Of a stretch of DNA of 64,000 bases, positions 60,025 through 64,000 are shown piece after piece (position 1 is the stretch's first letter; every line of letters begins with the position of its first letter). A program made the translations under genes and the position numbers. The stretch spans positions 561,501 through 625,500 of the forward strand of contig NZ_CP079195.1 in assembly GCF_019263805.1 (NCBI RefSeq). Direction: 5' to 3'. The notes under the pieces were generated by a model, which saw nothing but the letters and a program-made list of their open reading frames with translations, was not told the DNA's origin and made no database searches. This DNA is from Polaribacter sp. NJDZ03. Lineage in GTDB: Bacteria; Bacteroidota; Bacteroidia; Flavobacteriales; Flavobacteriaceae.

Positions 60025-61359
60025 TTAAAATAATCCTCTAGACTTTAACTCTAAATACTTGTTAATGGTATCTCCTGTTAAGTTCTCTGGCTTTGTTAAA
60101 ACAGCCTGAATTCCATATTTCTTCAATTCTTTTACAATACTCTTCTTTTCATACATAAATTTTTCTGCAATAATACTGTCGTAAATCCCTAAAACATCTT
60201 CACTTTTTGTTGTGGTTAAGGCTTCTAAAGCCGTGTTTTCAAAAAAGACAACCAACACCAAATGGCTTTTAGCCAACGCTCTTAAATAGGGTAGTTGCCT
60301 ATTTAAACCGTCCATAGTTTCAAAATTTGTATAAAGAATTAGTAAACTTCTTTGTGTAATTTTTCTTTTAACAACGGCATATAAAGTGCTAAAATCCGAT
60401 TCTGAGAAATCTGTTTTAATATTGTGTAAGGCTTCCGAAATTAAACTCATTTGAGAGTTTCTTTTTTCTGCAACCACCCAATCTTCCAACTTTGTTGAAA
60501 ACGACAACATACCTGCTTTGTCTTGCTTTCTTAAAATAACATTACTAATAGCCAATGTAGAATTGATGGCATAATCTAACAAACTTAAATTGTTAAAATG
60601 CATTTGCATAGCGCGTCCTTTATCAATAATAGAGTATACAGGTTGCGATTTTTCTTCTACATATTGATTGATCATTAACTGATTTCTCTTTGCAGTTGCT
60701 TTCCAGTTTAAAGACCGAATATCATCACCCGAAACATATTCTTTAATTTGCTCAAATTCTAAAGAATGCCCAATTCTTCTTACTTTTTTTGTTCCGTAAG
60801 AAACAGCATCATTGTTAAAAGCTCTAAAATCGAATTCTCTTAACTTTAAAAAGGATGGATAACATTTTAGCTCTTTTTCTTCTCCTAAAACATGTTTTTT
60901 AGTGGCTAATTGCAACGGAGAACTGGCGTACACATTAATATTTCCAAATAAATAAACACCTCTTTCAGTTGGAATTAAATCGTAATGAATTGTTTTTTCT
61001 TCTTTTTTTGATAAAATAATATTGAAGATAAAATCTCTCTTTTGAAATTGAAACGGAATTTCTTCTATAATAGAAAGATGTGCTTTAAACTTGTATGAAC
61101 TTTGTAATTGCATCGATATTTTATTTACATCTCCATTAGACAATCGTTCTGGTAAACACCTATTTACCGCAATTGCATTCTGGGTATTGTACAAAATAAA
61201 AATATCTATCAACACCAAAACAACTAACATAAAAAGCAACACTTTAGAAACTTCAAAAAAGAAAGGAATAAAAAAACCAACCACAAAAAGAGCTGCAATG
61301 CTTCCTAAAATATAGAAAAATCGATTGTTTAAAAATAATGTGTTGTAAAAGTGTTTCAA
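60025..61359 (-). CDS. DUF58 protein (MoxR-associated)
   Basis: A 444-residue protein with two N-terminal membrane helices (about 10-50), then a beta-rich region and the DUF58 core SLEFEQIKEYVSGDDIRSLNWKATAKRNQLMINQYVEE. A von Willebrand-A-like region follows (SIIDKGRAMQMHF). It is the usual partner of MoxR AAA ATPases and is downstream of the moxR gene in this operon. It may act as substrate adaptor for metal or cofactor insertion. Confidence 0.93.
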   Translation of the reverse strand: MKHFYNTLFLNNRFFYILGSIAALFVVGFFIPFFFEVSKVLLFMLVVLVLIDIFILYNTQNAIAVNRCLPERLSNGDVNKISMQLQSSYKFKAHLSIIEEIPFQFQKRDFIFNIILSKKEEKTIHYDLIPTERGVYLFGNINVYASSPLQLATKKHVLGEEKELKCYPSFLKLREFDFRAFNNDAVSYGTKKVRRIGHSLEFEQIKEYVSGDDIRSLNWKATAKRNQLMINQYVEEKSQPVYSIIDKGRAMQMHFNNLSLLDYAINSTLAISNVILRKQDKAGMLSFSTKLEDWVVAEKRNSQMSLISEALHNIKTDFSESDFSTLYAVVKRKITQRSLLILYTNFETMDGLNRQLPYLRALAKSHLVLVVFFENTALEALTTTKSEDVLGIYDSIIAEKFMYEKKSIVKELKKYGIQAVLTKPENLTGDTINKYLELKSRGLF

Positions 61360-61382
61360 TGTTGTTTGCTTTTAGCTTGTTA

Positions 61383-61418
61383 GCTTTTAGCTCTTAGCAA
61401 AATGCTAAAGGCTAAAGC
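61383..61418. repeat. Intra-operon hairpin between moxR and the DUF58 gene
   Basis: The 65 base gap between moxR and DUF58 contains GCTTTTAGCTCTTAGCA, then TGCTAAAGGCTAAAGC, a hairpin with one bulge. There is no T-run. It may be an intergenic repeat or a processing site; the operon otherwise overlaps tightly. Confidence 0.55.
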
Positions 61419-61424
61419 ATGTTT

Positions 61425-62429
61425 TTACCTCGGAATTTCTACTGCCTCAATAATTTGCTCAATAATTTGTTTACTCGTTAAACCTTCCATTTCTCTTTCT
61501 GGCGTTACAATTACCCTATGTTGCAATACGGGTATTGTTGCTCTTTTAATATCTTCTGGTGTAACAAAATCACGTCCTTCAATAGCTGCAAATGCTTTTG
61601 AAGCTCCTAAAATAGCAATACTTGCTCTTGGTGAAGCTCCTAAATATAAAAAGGAATTTGTTCTTGTATTTACTACAATATTGGCAATGTATTTTAATAG
61701 ATTTTCTTCAATTTTAATCTGATTGACTAAATTTCTAAACTGAACTATTTTAGCTCCAGAAATAACCGTTTCAATTTTACTCGCTTTTGTCGTATTTTCT
61801 AATGCTTGTTCTTTTAAAAGAATTTGTAATTCTTCATCTGCATTTGGGTAATCTACATTAATCTTGAATAAAAAACGATCTAATTGTGCTTCTGGTAAAC
61901 GATACGTTCCTTCTTGCTCTATAGGGTTTTGCGTTGCTAAAACTACAAAAGGCTCTTGCAATTTAAACGTTTGTCCGTCTATAGTAATTTGTTTTTCTTC
62001 CATGACTTCAAACAAAGCAGCTTGTGTTTTTGCAGGCGCTCTATTTATTTCATCGATTAAAATCATACTCGAAAAAATAGGGCCTTTTTTAAACTCAAAA
62101 TCAGATGTTTTTGCATTAAAAACAGAAGTTCCTAAAATATCTGAAGGCATTAAATCTGGTGTAAACTGAATTCGACTAAAGCCAACATCAATCGTTTTTG
62201 CTAGTAATTTAGCGGTAATGGTTTTGGCAACTCCAGGTACACCTTCTATTAAAACATGACCATCTGCAAGCAATGCAACGATTAATAAATCCATCATGTC
62301 TTTTTGACCTACAATTACTTTTTGTAGCTCTTTTTTTATCTTAAAAACACACTCTTGTAATTCAGATAAATCTATTCTATTTTCAAAAGAAATTCCTTGT
62401 TGTACTTCTTCGCTATTTGGTGTTTCCAT
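61425..62429 (-). CDS. moxR: MoxR family AAA+ ATPase
   Basis: A 334-residue AAA+ chaperone-like ATPase. Walker A is EGVPGVAKTITAK, Walker B is MILIDEINRAPAK, sensor 1 is VVLATQNPIEQEGTY, and the lid is near residue 270-300. MoxR ATPases remodel or help insert cofactors into partner proteins, commonly with DUF58 and vWA proteins. It starts 3 bases after the DUF4350 stop. Confidence 0.95.
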   Translation of the reverse strand: METPNSEEVQQGISFENRIDLSELQECVFKIKKELQKVIVGQKDMMDLLIVALLADGHVLIEGVPGVAKTITAKLLAKTIDVGFSRIQFTPDLMPSDILGTSVFNAKTSDFEFKKGPIFSSMILIDEINRAPAKTQAALFEVMEEKQITIDGQTFKLQEPFVVLATQNPIEQEGTYRLPEAQLDRFLFKINVDYPNADEELQILLKEQALENTTKASKIETVISGAKIVQFRNLVNQIKIEENLLKYIANIVVNTRTNSFLYLGASPRASIAILGASKAFAAIEGRDFVTPEDIKRATIPVLQHRVIVTPEREMEGLTSKQIIEQIIEAVEIPR

Positions 62430-62432
62430 ATC

Positions 62433-63641
62433 TTATTTATTTAAGAAATTTTCTATTATTTTATGTAATACAATCAGCTCTCCTTCAAAGCATTCTGTCT
62501 TATTATTTAAAGTGATAATTGTATTGATTAAATATTTTGTTTTCTGTAAATCATTACCAGATTTAGCCGCTAATTTCTCTATAAAATCAGCATTTAAATT
62601 GGTGGTGTCTAAAAGGTATTTAGAGCGAACCTTTTCTAAAAAGTAAGCTATTTTTTTATCAACCAAATTGGTATGATCGTCTTCTTTTAAATACAAATTG
62701 GCAATGGTTTGTGTAAATTCTACTGTCGAATTTTTTAAGGGTTCTATAATAGGAATTGCTCGTTGTTTTCTTCGTGCATTAAAAAGCATAAACAATAATA
62801 ACCCAATTAAGGAAACAAATAAAAACCACGTTAACGTTGGATGCTCTAAAAAGAATTTAAACACATTATGATCATCTTCTTTTTTATCTTCATATTTACT
62901 AGATTTTATCTGCGGATCCCAAATAATGGCTGCATTTGGCAAATACGAAAATACATTGGCCGCATATTCTTCTTTACCGTTTAACAAATAATAATTGGTA
63001 AAGGCGATAGGTTGGGTGTGTAGATAAAAAGCCCCTTTGCCATGATGTATTTTAATAAAATTAGGAACTTTTTCTCCATCTACAGCAAAGGTTCCTAAGA
63101 TACTAGTGGTATTTTTATTGTATTGTAGAAAGTAATTTCTTCTAATATTTCTATCAAAAGAAAAAGACGTTTTAGAAAAAGCATTGTTATTTAACTCAAA
63201 AGTTCCGTCTAACTTTTTTAAATCTTTTACCTCATAAACGTCTTTATCTAAATTATTGGTGGTAAATTTTAAGGAAGATTTTAAACTGTCTTTAAAACTA
63301 TTAAAGGCTAAAAACACATTATTTCCCTTAGAAACAAAGTCTAAAAGTTTTGCAACTCCTGTATTAGTCAATTTATAACCACCGTCTTTTATAGCAATAT
63401 AATTGTGCGTTTTGGTGCTATCAAAAGCAGTATTGAGTTCTAAATAATCATAAATATTTTCCTTTAACAAGGTTACTTTTTGATTTTTAAACAACGTTTC
63501 AGCTTCATTATAAACAATATAATTACCAAACGGACTTTTCTCTTTCTCTTTAAAGTTTTCTGTCCAATCTGTTTTATTACAGCTTATTATAATGAACAAG
63601 AGCAGGAGTGGAGTATATTTTTTTAGTTGTTGAAATATCAT
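62433..63641 (-). CDS. DUF4350 lipoprotein/membrane protein
   Basis: A 402-residue protein with a lipobox (FIIISCNK) and a membrane helix at about residues 270-288 (LTWFLFVSLIGLLLFMLFNARR). The periplasmic part contains the DUF4350 Rossmann-like glutamine-amidotransferase fold; the cytoplasmic tail has the FTQTIANLYLKEDDHTNLV pattern. It is part of the MoxR operon between the DUF4129 and moxR genes. Confidence 0.9.
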   Translation of the reverse strand: MIFQQLKKYTPLLLLFIIISCNKTDWTENFKEKEKSPFGNYIVYNEAETLFKNQKVTLLKENIYDYLELNTAFDSTKTHNYIAIKDGGYKLTNTGVAKLLDFVSKGNNVFLAFNSFKDSLKSSLKFTTNNLDKDVYEVKDLKKLDGTFELNNNAFSKTSFSFDRNIRRNYFLQYNKNTTSILGTFAVDGEKVPNFIKIHHGKGAFYLHTQPIAFTNYYLLNGKEEYAANVFSYLPNAAIIWDPQIKSSKYEDKKEDDHNVFKFFLEHPTLTWFLFVSLIGLLLFMLFNARRKQRAIPIIEPLKNSTVEFTQTIANLYLKEDDHTNLVDKKIAYFLEKVRSKYLLDTTNLNADFIEKLAAKSGNDLQKTKYLINTIITLNNKTECFEGELIVLHKIIENFLNK

Positions 63642-64000
63642 TATTTTAAAGATTTTTTAAAAGATTGATACTTGCTTTCTGCCAATTTAAAATTGATTTC
63701 ATCTATCGGAAAATCTCCATACCAAACATAAGAATATACGTACGATAAATACGAAAAATCAGTTCTTGTAGTGGTGTTTTCAATCTCGAAAAGGTATTCT
63801 GAATTGGTTTTATCTTTATGATAATCAATTAAATTTTTATCAGACAATATTTTTAAAACCGATAAATAATAATACCGAATTGCCAATCTGTATTCTTTTT
63901 CATTGATGGCTTTTTGTAGAAATCCGTCGATATCAGTTTCATGAATATCTTCATCTTCATAAATTAACTTTTTGGATACTTTCTTTTTAGACTTTTTAAA
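63641..64000 (-). CDS. DUF4129 protein, C-terminal part (cut by window edge)
   Basis: The last 119 codons of an upstream gene, stopping at 63641-63643. The frame stays open to the window edge: ...SKKKVSKKLIYEDEDIHETDIDGFLQKAINEKEYRLAIRYYYL. DKNLIDYHKDKTNSEYLFEI and WYGDFPIDEINFKLAESKYQSF match the C-terminus of DUF4129 proteins. An internal ATG at 63886 makes it look like a small gene, but the conserved sequence extends beyond. It belongs to the MoxR operon. Confidence 0.85.
   Translation of the reverse strand, partial: FKKSKKKVSKKLIYEDEDIHETDIDGFLQKAINEKEYRLAIRYYYLSVLKILSDKNLIDYHKDKTNSEYLFEIENTTTRTDFSYLSYVYSYVWYGDFPIDEINFKLAESKYQSFKKSLK

Noticed and set aside
63641..63886. Stand-alone 81-residue gene starting at the internal ATG
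   Set aside because: The same frame is open to the window edge with sensible protein sequence, so it is the end of a longer DUF4129-type gene.

Overview
The window is AT-rich DNA (about 31% GC by eye) from a member of the Bacteroidetes, most likely a marine Flavobacteriaceae of the Polaribacter/Tenacibaculum type. The signs are TAnnTTTG (-7) promoter boxes with TTG (-33) boxes, DUF4252 proteins next to an ECF sigma factor, a TlpA protein with a DUF4369-like N-terminus, a MoxR/DUF58/DUF4350/DUF4129 operon and many lipoproteins. The genus is an inference from protein style. No rRNA, tRNA or CRISPR was seen.

Layout. 0-2.6 kb: leftward redox/electrophile-stress operon (DoxX, TetR, NAD-binding protein, nitroreductase, MDR oxidoreductase) behind a promoter containing a perfect TetR-type palindrome. 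2.8-8.3 kb: AraC regulator, universal stress protein and a nitric-oxide defence group (NsrR-like Rrf2 regulator, cupin, quinol NO reductase, truncated haemoglobin). 8.5-11.4 kb: porin plus SLC13/DASS anion symporter behind an FNR-type palindrome. 11.5-26.2 kb: housekeeping and transport genes (thioredoxin-like, LLM oxidoreductase, patatin, MFS, MscS, ThiE-like, a one-domain DEAD-box-like protein, MarC, CPA2 antiporter, barrel protein, beta-propeller lipoprotein), interrupted by a 1.35 kb gene-free repeat block and decayed gene pieces. 26.4-28.5 kb: second patatin, then a broken REP-associated tyrosine transposase (RAYT) surrounded by REP hairpins. 28.5-38.7 kb: S41 protease, sigma/anti-sigma/DUF4252 operon, M1 aminopeptidase, PAS histidine kinase, thioredoxin-like protein and peroxiredoxin. 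38.7-43.2 kb: an oxidoreductase/Crp pair between two copies of one intergenic segment, then a 902-residue LRR-Roco GTPase. 43.4-46.1 kb: B12/radical SAM protein and a 775 bp inverted-repeat-bounded element holding a 189 bp tandem array of REP hairpin pairs. 46.1-50.6 kb: VOC/HxlR pair, small membrane genes (one frameshifted), MscS, DUF3037/HipA-like kinase pair and an XRE regulator. 50.6-51 kb: cluster of TACA-N2-TGTA operator-like palindromes. 51-64 kb: M14 peptidase, Lrp regulator, fused E1 ketoacid dehydrogenase, MDR oxidoreductase, CPXCG protein, pseudouridine synthase, TlpA, MFS, DUF805 and the MoxR operon running off the right edge.

Most unusual content. (1) Two REP hairpin families in one window, one around a dead RAYT and one amplified in a tandem array. 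They share a GCTAGYG head and a 6 bp stem/3 nt loop but have different stem sequences that still pair. (2) A 323 bp tandem repeat whose two full copies differ by a compensatory base-pair change. (3) A bacterial Roco (LRR-GTPase-COR) protein with a low-complexity and amphipathic C-terminal extension. (4) A nitric-oxide defence group with a palindrome placed over the promoter of its NsrR-like regulator. (5) A cluster of XRE-type operators. All were read by eye; no database search was run.
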